The notes below the pieces were generated by a model that was not told the DNA's origin, did no database searches, and saw nothing but the letters and a program-made list of their open reading frames with translations. Both the position numbers and the translations under genes were made by a program. From NCBI RefSeq assembly GCF_041146795.1, contig NC_135172.1, positions 41,374,123-41,438,122 on the forward strand: a stretch of DNA of 64,000 nt, read 5' to 3'. This DNA is from Maylandia zebra. Its lineage: Eukaryota > Chordata > Actinopteri > Cichliformes > Cichlidae. Below are positions 12,701 to 27,800 of this stretch, one piece after another. The stretch's first letter is position 1. Every line of letters begins with the position of its first letter.

Positions 12701-13227
12701 TTATCGATGTTGTAACTGTGATACGTGTGTTAAGATGAGCAGATGAGCTGCTTAAATTGTAACATGTTACATAAAATCTCATCTTTATCACCACCCACGC
12801 TGAACTGGTTAATTTTCCATGTTGTTCTGTCTGATGTAGGAAGCTCTCTGCAGAGGAGATGGAGCGAAAGAGGCGTGAGATGATGGACCAAGCCAAGCAG
12901 CGGGAGGAAGACAGGGAGAATAATGTGAAGCGCTATAAGAGGCAGGACGAGCAGGAGAAGCAGAGGGAACAAAACGCCAAGCATGACCGCCACGCTGGCT
13001 TCATCCAGTAAGTTCAGAGTGTGATGTTTGTGGACACAAGTCTGATAATCAGATCAGTTATTTGTGTGTGTTTGTGCATTTTAAGTTTCAGTAACTGACC
13101 TTTGTCATCTTGCAGCAACATGAAGCTGGAGAGTGCCGCGAGCTCCTCCTTAGAGGACAGAGTGAAGAGAAATATCCACTCCATTCAGAGGACGCCAGCC
13201 TCCCTGGAAAACTTCATGAAACGATAA
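9792..13227 (+). CDS. cwc25: Spliceosome-associated protein CWC25 homolog
   Basis: Cwc25 is a nuclear pre-mRNA splicing factor that joins the activated spliceosome at the first transesterification and contacts the branch-site helix through its N-terminus. Coding exons: 9792-9809, 10296-10468, 10564-10800, 10892-10961, 11093-11253, 11597-11669, 12365-12573, 12840-13007, 13116-13227, giving 1221 nt and 406 residues (human about 425). The product starts MGGGDLNLKKSWHPQT and continues through KVWKAEQKHEAERKK-like helical sequence, LDWMYQGP and DEYLLGRPID, then KIREDPLF, all family hallmarks. The middle is Lys/Glu-rich and then Arg/Ser-rich (exons 5-7). The C-terminus has KLSAEEMERKR and ends in LENFMKR. 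All phases close. Only the exon 5 donor is weak: GTTGTT after 11253 is chosen because phase requires it. A poly(A) signal AATAAA lies at 13709-13714. Confidence 0.93.
11285..11350 (-). repeat. LINE 3' tail with (AGAATC)n, in cwc25 intron 5
   Basis: Four copies of CAGAAT-type units precede ACTTTATTGATCCCTGGGGG and AAATT. In minus orientation this reads as a short LINE 3' end with a TCCC/GGGA stem, AATAAAGT and a (GATTCT)n tail. It is typical of 5'-truncated fish non-LTR insertions; the family is not certain. Confidence 0.55.
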
Positions 13228-14120
13228 AGACAAAAAATCACATTACAGTCAATGAACTGACTAAAAAGACTGCCACACACCATTTTTTGACTGGGGCAGG
13301 TGAGCTGCGAGCCTGTCAGGAATTCAAACACAGGCTTTTAATTTGAAAAGCAGATGTCATAGTATTCATATGTACAGTACAAAAGGCCTGTTGTTACTTC
13401 ATGTGTTTTAGCTACTTTCTTCAAATCAAATAACTGTTTATAAGGTTAAAGTAAGTTTGTGCAATTTACTGTTTTTGTTTTTACATATTGATAGGACCTC
13501 TTATCTCAAATGCTTTTGTAATATTCGTTTGGTACTGTGAGTAACAAATGGTATAAAAACTACATTTCTGGATTTGTACTATTCATTCTTTTTTAAATGC
13601 CACTTGTCACTGATCGTAGACTGTTATTTAAGAGAAAATATACTTTGTATACCCTGAAGTGGGGAAATTCCTTTACTTAGCACCTGAAAGTTAACATCAA
13701 ACAGATCAAATAAAGAGAGTGGAAAGAGAATAAAATGTGACAAAATAAATATATTAGCATGGTAAAGCTCATTTGAAATCAAAGTAAAGCAGTTATGTAA
13801 CTATATAATAGTTAACTAGCTTAGTCAATGAGCTGTATAAGCACATCACACAGACCAGCTAATTCATGCAAACTAACCAAGAAAATGTTAACAGTTCCCC
13901 AAAACCAAAGTTCTGTATCTCACTGCAAACCATAAAGGTTGTCACAATTGCATCAGTGGACCAACAGCATCAAGAGCACTCCGTGAAGCTCAGCAGACAC
14001 AGCAGCAGTACTTGCATCATTTTTCTTTTCTGAAAGTTGCTGTTTAACACAGACCCAGCCACACACTCAGACAAAAATGGGTTCATCCCAAAGACAAACT
14101 TAACAACATAGTATTTTCTG
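13228..14120. other. cwc25 3' UTR and AT-rich intergenic sequence
   Basis: cwc25 3' UTR to about 13735, then AT-rich sequence with no recognised gene. Confidence 0.5.
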
Positions 14121-14740
14121 TACAGCAGCGAGGAATGCTCAGACCTCTATGTTGGAGAGACCAAACGGCCACTTCATAAATGCATGGCACAACATAGAAG
14201 AGCCACCTCAATGGGACAAGACTCGGCTGTCCATCTGCATCTAAAGGACAAAGGTCACTCTTTCGAGGAAGCCAATGTTCACATTTTGGAGGAAAGGACA
14301 GATGGTTTGAAAGAGGAGTGAAAGAAGCCATCTATGTCCACTGTGAATGGCCATCTTTGAACAGAGGCAGTGGCTTACGGCACCAACTGCCTGCCACCTA
14401 TAATCCAGTTTTGAGATCCCTTCCTGGAAGCCGTAATGCCCACAAACATCCTGGGCCATTTGACCTCAGGAAATCACATGATAGGGCGGGCTAGGTTTCA
14501 CAATGGGTTCACCGGAAAACTTGGCTGATTTTGACCCACACCAGTGGGTCTTGGCTTGTATGATTAGGTAGAGGATCAATAGGAAGTCCATGACCCTCTT
14601 GGGGACACTCGCATAGGGCTTAAAATCTGAGGCTCTCTACCAATCGCTCTTAGAACTGGAGAAGCTTCTTGGATGAGAGGTGAAACATCTTCAATAAAAG
14701 AAGTCCAGATGCTTTTCTTTCCAAGCTCCTAAGAGTTTAA
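14121..14740 (+). mobile_element. Penelope-like GIY-YIG endonuclease remnant
   Basis: The forward strand encodes LYVGETKRPLHKCMAQHRRA, then GQDSAVHLHLKDKGHSFEEA and VHILEE. A frameshift near 14295-14305 moves the continuation (RWFERGVKEAIYV, then LNRGSGLRHQLPATYNPVL) into another frame. The YVGET start with downstream arginines is the GIY-YIG nuclease pattern found C-terminal to the reverse transcriptase of Penelope-like (Poseidon-type) retroelements. The trailing sequence GAAGCTTCTTGGATGAGAGG followed by TGAAACATCTTC is one I associate with the 3' part of these elements in fish. No reverse transcriptase part is present; the copy is 5'-truncated and dead. Confidence 0.7.
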
Positions 14741-15590
14741 CACATACAGCTTTACCTGTTCTCCCCTCCACTAATTCAAGTCCCAGGAGCCAAATCAAAA
14801 ACCCAACTTTTGACTTCTGTGAGGAATCTTTGTAGAGGCCATTGATGTTGCCAGCATTCATGCTTTTGCTGCTGCATTATGTTTTAATTACTGTGTGGTC
14901 ATATCCTTGTGTCTTATATACAGTGCCAGCCACGGCAGATACAAATAAAATCCTGGGACTTTTTCCCATCTTGGATCCCTGTGTGATCAGCGTTTTCTCA
15001 GGAGCAAACATATTTGTCCCTCAAGTTTTTCCACTTCTTTTTACCTCCTCTCCATTCTGGTATTTCAGAATTTCCCTCCAGGAATTTGCTGACATTTGTG
15101 AGTCCTTATATGAAATCATTATTGGTGCCATTCTTATTCATTGTGGGCTGCGACCGCCAAAGGTGTAGTTAGATTTCCTGGAAAGTCAGGTTATGCTGTA
15201 GTTTGCAGCATAGACTGAAGCATAAATCTCCAGTAAGGCCATGTGTTTGCTTTCACCTTATGGCAACTATCCTCAGCTGGAATAAATTGTTCTGCAGGTT
15301 ATGTGGCGTATGATGAGCAGCAAAAGTGTTATTGTATGGCAAAATAATAATAAAAAAAAGATTAGCTGACCTCTCTCTATTATATGGTGGCTGTGTCACA
15401 TGAAGTGATTGTACACGTGTAATTACAGTGGATTATTTCTTTTTTTCCCGTTCATTATCAAATAAAGTGTAATCTTTAGTTCACGACATTTTTAGCTCTG
15501 GGTTAAACTGTATGTCTAACTGCCTAAGCCTTATTTTAACCTGTTGTGTTTACAGGGGAGTGACAGCACAGTTTTAAACTACCTTACCGC
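14741..15590. other. Intergenic sequence, nothing recognised
   Basis: A forward open frame of about 108 codons at 14842-15168 has hydrophobic, low-information content and no splice context. It is not called as a gene. Confidence 0.4.
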
Positions 15591-15863
15591 TCCGCTGTGT
15601 TTCAATTTCGCTTTAACGTGCCTCTACCAAACTATGCACGCTTTGGTCACGCTGCATTTCTCACCCAATCACAGTTGCACATCGCTGAGGATGTCAGCCA
15701 ATCATATCTGAAGGCTTCCGTTACGTATGTAGATAGTTAGTGTGATCTCGTGTTTCTAAATCGTGTAGTCACTGTCGGAAGCTAACGGCAATCATTCACA
15801 AAGCTGGGAAGCAGCAGAGTTTGTCCGTTTTAGCAGTTAGGAATCTAAACCAGCGCCTTCACA
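15590..15863 (+). promoter_or_regulatory. Probable psmb3 promoter and 5' UTR
   Basis: Contains CCAAT-type boxes (CCCAATCACAG near 15664 and GCCAATCATA near 15698) upstream of the psmb3 ATG, the usual layout of TATA-less housekeeping promoters. The transcription start is not determinable. Confidence 0.5.
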
Positions 15864-19464
<3,601 letters not shown>

Positions 19465-19584
19465 AGCTCCTTCTTCTCTTCATACGTCATTAACTCAGAT
19501 ATTTTGTACAAAAATAATAAGAAATCCTTGTATTGTGTCTCTTTCCTCATTCGCACTGTTCAATAAATGAACTTAGGTTTAAAC

Positions 19585-19590
19585 AATAAA
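19585..19590 (+). terminator. psmb3 poly(A) signal
   Basis: AATAAA 121 bases after the stop codon, with a second copy at 19562. A GT-rich element (TGTCATTGTTGG) follows near 19600. Confidence 0.65.
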
Positions 19591-19599
19591 CACGACCGA

Positions 19600-20100
19600 T
19601 GTCATTGTTGGAGGATCTTGTTTAAAGTTGCTTCTAATCTTAGAAATCGAGTTCACTGTCGAAATCAATGCCTCAAAGTGAAATCGCAAACTGATTGAAT
19701 GAGCTCATCAAAATCCTTGATGAGTTGTTAAAATGCTCTAACAAATTACATTTTTAAGGATTGAGGGTGAACCACAAAGTTTAGACTTCACCTTTGACAT
19801 TTGTGCCACTTGTTCCTTCAGACCTTCACCCTTGATAACACACCTGTGTGGAGTAGTGGGAGAGCAGTTGAGGGTTCAAGTCCAATCAGGCACACCTTCC
19901 AGGAAAGCTCACCAAGAGCACACAAGTCTCCCACAGAATATGATGATGTAGTTTAAGGCACCAGTGGGAAAGATGTTGAAAAAGCACAGAAAGAAAACAA
20001 GCCCCTTAAAATGCCATTTACAGAATATTAAACTCACATAATGTCAATATGAGCTCAAGAGGGCTGGACCAGTAAAGCCATTACCTATAAAAAAGGAAAA
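19600..20100. other. Gap between convergent psmb3 and pip4k2b
   Basis: About 500 bases between the 3' ends of convergent genes. A GGTTCAAGTCC stretch near 19873 resembles a tRNA B box, but no matching A box or fold was found. Confidence 0.4.
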
Positions 20101-21848
20101 AAACTTTTATTTGTTAAAGTAGTACACATTTAATCCCCAAGTTACAAAAAGTGCAGTTTCAACAATTTTTTTTCCACATTATAAAAGAAATACTGCTGTA
20201 GTAAATCACAGGAAATGCATACAAAAAATGCAGAGACTGCCCAGTAATCAAAAACGTTTCATGCCAATTCACAAAAATATCCCGTTCTTACTGTGAACCT
20301 ACTGTATTTTTATATGCATGTAGTAAATACTCAAACATGAACACTTCTGTCATTTAACAGTTTTTCTTCAGCTGAGCCACAGGGCATGTAAGGCTGTAGA
20401 GTTGACAAAACAAAAATACTTTGCCCTCCTAATTTTCACATTTTCCAAAATCATCCAAATGACCCCCAGACCGTTGGGATGACAGCCTGGGTTTAAAGCA
20501 AACTGGAATTTTTCCTGGTTCCAGAGTCAAAATCAGGCAGGAAGTTTTCACCTGCCATCCAACAGCATGTTGGATTAATGGTGCCCATCTGGCCTCTGGA
20601 CACGCTCACAAAACAGCTTCTTAATGTAAAGAGTTTGTAACAGTATAGCAATAAGAAAAAAAGCATAATAGATTCACTAGTGTAAATGCAGTCTGGACTA
20701 ATAGTTCTTATTGGTATAGTAATCAGATTACATGTAATCCATTACCCACCAAAGCCAAGTGTTACAAATATGAGACCCAAGAAGCAGAAAGAAGCACAGC
20801 CAAACCACAAAAACAAGATAAAACTCCCTTTAATATGCAATGAATCATTTTCAAGTAACCTTTTTTCCTAATGTCTGCTGGTAACAAAACAATACTGTAT
20901 ACAAACACAAAGTTGCTACATTAATGTAAACAAGATATAAAAATGATCCTTATGGTAATAAAACAAGTATTTGCTGCAGAATTCCCCTTTTTAAAGTGAA
21001 TGTTTTTGTTGTTTTTTTGTCCTCTTTGACCGACCTCCACCAAGTTCACGGTTAAATTGGAAAAATATTCAGAAACAATATGGCAACAGAACATTCAAAC
21101 ACGGATTTTTTTTTCCTTTTTTTAAAAAGTTTTAGTCGTAACACTCAGATGCCAAGTTCAGTGGTTCGATGTTTCAACTGGTGGAGTCTCATGTACAAGT
21201 CAGCCATGCATTTTTTTGATATTGCATTCTTTTACTTAATACACCATTATATATTCATGTGTTCATCACCCTGTCGTTCCAAATCCATCAGAAGAACTTG
21301 TAAAAAAAACAAAAGAAAAATTGTTACCGAGAGAGAAGCCTGATGGCGACTGTCGAAGAGTTTGCCATGCAATCAGACCTTTCTTCATCTGCGTGTGTGC
21401 TGCATGTGTGCGTGTATGTCTAATAGAAATTATAGGAACAACAACAACATGAACAGAAACTAAAGAGACTCTACTAACGAACTGGTAACTGCTGAAGCTG
21501 ACACACTCATTCAAGGCATTAGTGAGACAGTTTCCGTGCTGGCGTGAGGAGCAACAAGGTGGCTGAAGGAGAGCAGGTTCTTTTTTTGTTGTTTGTTTAT
21601 TTGTTTGTTTGTTTTTTAAGAAAAACACCACAGGGAGAATACCAGGAACCAAATTCAGTGAGAGGGGTTCACAGGTGGAGTCGGGATAGTGTAACAGGCT
21701 TGATGCTGAGGAGAGGTGGTTTAGTTTTAACGATGGGAGACTGACCTACACTGAGGTGAGGGAGGAGAGAAACGTGTGTGTGCGCGTGGGCGTGGCATCT
21801 GACAGATCTGACAGGGAGAGACCAGCTGGCTGGACTGGAAGATGATGT
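20101..21848 (-). other. Probable pip4k2b 3' UTR
   Basis: About 1.7 kb of AT-rich sequence downstream of the pip4k2b stop on the minus strand. TTTATT at 20106-20111 (AATAAA on the minus strand) is a plausible poly(A) signal. Includes a (GTTT)n tract at 21588-21615. Confidence 0.5.
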
Positions 21849-24800
21849 TTACGATAAGATGTTGGACATGAACTCGTAGAATCGTTTGGAGTACTGCTCC
21901 GGGTTCACTGTCGAGATCTCGGCCCCCGCCTGGGAACAAAAAAATAAACATAAACACGATTTAGATGAAGTGACACATGTGATAAAGTACACAGCACCAC
22001 ACATTTCAAGAGGAAAAAAACAACAACAAACCTTTCAGGGAAAACCACACACAAAATCTGTTACCACGGTGACTGTGTCAGACAAAGCGATAATAATTAT
22101 AAAAGCAGTCTTTAAATGACAGAGACATTAGACTACAGGCTGCGGCGATCAATCGCGCCATGTGATTAACGTCATCAGGAAGGAGGTGGTGGTTAGAAAG
22201 AAAGGCTTTCAGTCCACGGGGCCACGCCTGGGCAGCTTTTGTCTCGTCGTGTTTACAGCGGCACACAGCTGAGCAGCAAAACAAACAGTCGGTGGCGAGC
22301 AGAGCGCTAATCTTAACACTCACCCCATGTTTCACAGTTTTGGCAGCATGTGCAGCTTTTTTCTTAGCGTCATAGTGTGTGAGAATGTCGATGATAGCCA
22401 TGAAGTATACCTCCTTCTTCACAGCACCTGTGGAGAACGCCACGAGGAGATTTTATTAAAACAAACAAAACAGCCGATAAAGACGGCGTTAATCTGCTGG
22501 CTGCGAATTTCAATAACACTCATGTTAAAGGCGGCGCTCACTGTCATGGCTCTTGATCGCGTAAACATCCACAGAGGGGTCGAACTCCCCGGGGCCGAAA
22601 AACCCGCCGCAGTTCAGAGGGTTTCCGGGACTGTCGGGAGGCGTGCCGAAAGAGCCCGTTAACACGCCTCCTCCCATCCCGTCGTTCTCGTACTCCTCGT
22701 CCTCCCCCGTGCCCTCCACGTCCATCTCCTCTTGCTCCGCCCGCTCCACATCATGGATGCCCACCAGGAGACTGTAGTCCATGATCTTCAGAGTGGCCAG
22801 GAACTAAAACACACAGGAAACACTTGGTTCAAAACCTCTGCATCTCTGCACAGAGCAGTCGCCGTTCCGGTCTTTCAGACTAACGTTTGGAATCATTTTA
22901 CAAATTAAATTTCAAGTAACAGCTGTTAAAATATTCATCTCACCGGTGTGATGGTTAAATAAGTGAGGCATGCTGTGTTTACAGACAGTAAGGTTTCAGA
23001 AACATTTACTGATTATACCAGCAGGAGGCTGATTTGAACTTTTAGTTTTTTATCTTTAGAAATACATGTTGTAGCCAAGGGGGAAAATAAAAGTCTTCGT
23101 CAGGCTTTATGCAGTCATGTGGAAAATTAAGTACACCTCATGAACCACTTTTAGCAACAATAAGCTGAAGTAAGAGTTTTCTGTACGGCTACATCCGTCT
23201 CTGACATCGTTTCTTTAGCTACAGCTCTCTTCAGGCCCCAGTGCAGCATTTCAACCAAACTGAGGTCTGCTCGATAAAAAAAGTTCTAGTGGCCCGTCAT
23301 CATTCTGATGTAGATTTGCTGCTCTGCTTAGCATCACTGTCCTGTCACTATGACTCTAGAATACTTTGGTATACAGAGTTCACGGCCCACTCAATGACTG
23401 CATGATCACCCCTGCACCACCACGCTGACAGGTGCATTTCTCCAAACACGGTGCAGAGCATCAGAACCTTCCTCTTGGCAACCCTTCGAAACAAGCCACA
23501 CTTGTTCTGTCTCTTCCTGATGATACTGTCATGAACTTGTGCATTTAACATGCTAACTGTAGAGCCTGAATTGGAGCGCTTGGGTTGTTTTAAGATTACA
23601 AGCTAAAATGAGAGCGCATTAACAGAAAAGATCCAAACTGGAGTTCAGACTTTACATAAACGAATCCATAAAAGAAATTATATTTAGGCTTACTCATGCA
23701 TAACGTTTTAGCGCAGGGAGCCTGTTAACAAAAACAATCTCAGCATTTATGCTGGGTGAAGCGGTTTCATTCCAGAGCAGGAACAATGAAAGCCTGAATG
23801 TGTGTTTTACCTCTACATCCCGTTTTAGCTTTTCCAAAAAGTACTTTTTGTTGTCGTCTCCTATCTGCAGCTTGTGGCCTTCATTCAAGAAGTCGTTGTC
23901 TTTGAAAGTGGGGAGCTCTTTCGCCTGAAGAGAAGAGGGGGTGGTGTTATGAAGCTGCAGCAGGAGCCGTGTTTTATATTCAAACCAAACCTGTTTTTAA
24001 ATGCTAATGAAAAACTCAGAGGTGCCGGGGCCCACCTACATCATCGGCTGCTGACTTTCAGCGTGCACTGATGTTAACATTCATATTCATGCAGTCATGA
24101 TTACAACCATGTGACAGAGAAAATACACAAATTTAAGTCAAATCATGCTGACAGCATCTGCTTACATACAAGCACTTAATTTTAGCAGCAGTATGACAGG
24201 TTTGCTTGTGGGGTGAGCTAAGGCCATCTATTTTTATCCCATCGTGTCAGCAGACATCAATGCACAGAAATAAAGCCCACCTTCTCCTTGTCGCTGGCTT
24301 CCCTTGAGACTGTCGAACCCTAGAAAAGATGCAAAATAAGAATAAAAATAGAATGAGCGAGACACATCAGAGGAAGCATTAGCATATTTGCACACAGCTG
24401 TCAGTATTAGAAACACAAAGATGCTTTCTCCTGAGGATACCGGCATGAAAGGAGGTGAAAGCACCGATTAAAGAAGTGAGCTACATCCACAGTCATCTTC
24501 ATACAGACCTAGTTCAATCCTTGGGTAGCAATCAGGGATGCAAATATCGAGGAATCTGTCTGGTTAATAGTTACAGAAAAGCCAAAAGCAACAGAAACTG
24601 GATGTTTTAAGATTACATTTATTTCTAAAGTTTATAAATTATGGCCTTCAATTAAAAAATACTTCCTTAAAAGAAAAATTATCAATCATTTCTTCACCTT
24701 CGCACAGATTGTGATTAATCCTTTATTGTTTTTTATATATTGTATTGTACCCACAGACAGTATAAAAGACAAGTGAGTAGAAGATGAAGACACCGTGCCA

Positions 24801-27800
24801 TTTTTACTGGCCACCAGGGGGCGATACTTGGTTCCAAATAGACTCCAGCTTGTGTGGAAGTGGATGGTAAAAAGTCCCACAGCCTCCTTTCTCTGTGACT
24901 TCAATAAAAATCCTTCCTGAGTTTATGGGATTAAGTCTTATTCAGCAGATCATTAATTCCATTTTACTAAGCTATTGTCATTTTAAGAGCCAAAAAAGAT
25001 TATCTGGGGTATTCTTAATGGCTTCGCTGTTAGTCACAAGCCATTAATCGATGATTGTGCAGTTTCTCAGATGGACCTTTCGCTCTCACATCCGGTTTCA
25101 AAACACCAAGATGGCAACAGCAGAAGTTATAAAGACAACCGAACTGCGTTGAAGTGTTTCAGCTCTTTGTCATGGCCTTCATCGTTTAGGGCTGCGCTAA
25201 TGAACAACGATCGGCGGAACTGATGACAGCAGGATTGCTAATCAAAACAGCATTATCAGTTAAACATTACATTTAATCTCCCTCACTGTAGCTTCATCTC
25301 AGCATCTCAACAACACTTTGGACACAATAGTTTTATATTTTTATGCTGCTTTTATAGTGAGTTGAGAATTTGTCATGATTCGGGGGGAGATGTTCCTCGC
25401 TGTTGGTCTGATTTGAAATGAGATGGGTCTCATGGGCCTGTGTATTTGCAGAGACACTCGTTTATCTCTTTAACCCTGCATGTGTTGGTCAAAGAGTCTG
25501 CTGTGTGTGGGGAGGGAAAGGCATTTTATACCAGTATAATCACGAGCATGGATCCCCAAACAGTGCTTTCGTTCCCAGGAGACTCCTGGCTATATGAAAT
25601 TGATTTATTGTCTAAAAATATTTTACTGCCAAAGGGAAAAAAAAAAGTTCAGGAGGTAGAGCAGGTCATCTACTAATTAGAAGCCTGGCGTTTTGATCTC
25701 CGATGCTCCCGTCTGTATGCCAAATATCCTTGGGCAACATACTAACACCCAGCTGCTCTCTGATGGATGGAAATGTCAGAAAATACTTGAGCATAGAAAA
25801 AAGCTTGTATGAATGGGTGAATGAGGCCTGTTGTAAAAAGCACTTTGAGTGCTCAGAGTAGAAACGCACTTTACAAGAACGGGTCCATTTACCACAAGTG
25901 CTTAAATTAACACATATTGTTAAATAACCCTCAAGTTTAAAAAAAATGAAAGCCAAATTATGAAACTGAGTTTGAAGAACGTATGCGAGACCGTAAATGT
26001 GGCGTAAAGCTCTCTAAAAGGATGATGAGACTCGTGTGCATGTGCGGCGTAGCCAGCGTACCTACCTTCAGGTCGTATTTGCGGTGTACGGTGAGCCGAT
26101 GGCTGAATACATTCCGGGTCACCACCATGTACGTCTCCACCCCGTCCACCGTTAGCCTGTACATGCCCAGGAACTGAGGGAGCAGCGTGTTGCCATGACA
26201 CTCCACTATAAACTGGAGACGGCCAGGGGAGGCGAGCACAGAGAGAAACAGGAAGTGTGGGGGTGAGGAATCAAATACACGCAGAATACAAGCTGATTAA
26301 AAGTGAGCGCAGCTTCGTTTCTGTGTTTAACTTTAAAAGGCAGAGACCACGCTCTCCTCCAACACTCCTGTTGGGACGGGAATTATTCTGCTCATTTCCA
26401 GCGCCACGCGTTTATTCCTGGACTCTGCTAAGCTAGCTTTGCACAATTCACAGCTCAGAATAATCCTTCTTTATCTTATGGCCATGCTGCAGATCCAAGC
26501 AATCCGTTTTAGCTCCTCCTACTTCAGGCTTAATTTCCTCCTGATCTGCTGGGGCTGATATGTCCCTAAACTTTTATATTCTCTATGACATCATAAAAAA
26601 TAAATACTGGTGCCGGAGTGTATAAACACCTGTGCTATCAATTTGAAACTCCTACGTCGCTTCATTCTCGAGTTCTTCCGTTCACACACCTGTGTCCACT
26701 CCGCCCGCCCTGCAGGGCGACAGCAATAATCCATCAGCCTTTTACGGCCGAGGGGTAAAAAGTGAAGCTGGGCGTTTCACCTAATTTGTTGTGTTATTCT
26801 TCTTTTATTCTTCCCCACTGACTCACACCAGATTTTGCTTGACAACAGGCTTCAGCCCTGCATGGCTTTAAACTGACAAGCCAATTGTTTTACAACATGT
26901 TTGACTTATTGGTTTTTAATCTTCTGTCCGTGCGTATATGACTGTATTTTACTGTGCGCATTATCTGTGGCTTAGCGAGAGCCACCTAAATAATCACAGG
27001 GATTACTTGTACAAACGCGACCTCGTTATTTAAAACCTCGACCATTTCTGTAACAATACATGGACAGAAAATAAATTAATAACAGGTTCTCTTTATCTTT
27101 AGATTCAAATCTAGATTAGAAATTATTTAACAAACTGATGCTCCTGAATTTTTCTCCTCACACCCGACACGTGAGCACATTTCAATACTAGGATAATGAA
27201 TCACAATAAAAGTCTGGCTCTGCAGTTCCTCGCAGCGGTGCCTCTACCTGGTGATATTTCTTTAGGATGTTGTGCATCTCAGCGATGTCCTCACTGGACA
27301 CGGTTTTGATGACGAAGCGGTGGTCGTAGCTGGACAGGATGCGGTTGCCGAAGCGGCCCTGGGTGTCGCTGTTGAGCGGGGCGCTCCTGGTCAGAGAGTT
27401 CTGCCAAACCAAACGCAACAAGGTGGATTAAGCTCCTGTGAGAGCGAATGAACATTTCTGCTTGTGCGTCAGTGTCTGAGGTCTCACCTGGTAGTCCTGG
27501 TCATCAATGCAGAACCTCTCCCTCAGGTTTCTGAACACCATGGGGCAATACTCTTTAAACTTAAAGCGACTAGGCAGGTTTTCTCTGGCAGGAGAGACGA
27601 ACAGAGTCAACACAATCTAAAACGAGGAATTAAAAATCACTGACTTCAACTTTTTTTGCTCGCTGTTGGATTTATTTCTGCTTCTCTGGAATCAGACTGA
27701 ACAAAGAGATGGTGTGAAGTTGTCATTTGCAGTACAGCAAAGGGCAGAAAACAGAGAACTCACTCAAACTGATTTAAATGTAAAGATCTCAACAGCATTA

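Noticed and set aside
14842-15168. Forward open frame of 108 codons with hydrophobic content
   Set aside because: No upstream promoter features, splice context or recognisable motif; likely chance in T-rich DNA.
19865-19885. tRNA-like B box GGTTCAAGTCC
   Set aside because: No A box at the right distance and no cloverleaf; not called as tRNA or SINE.
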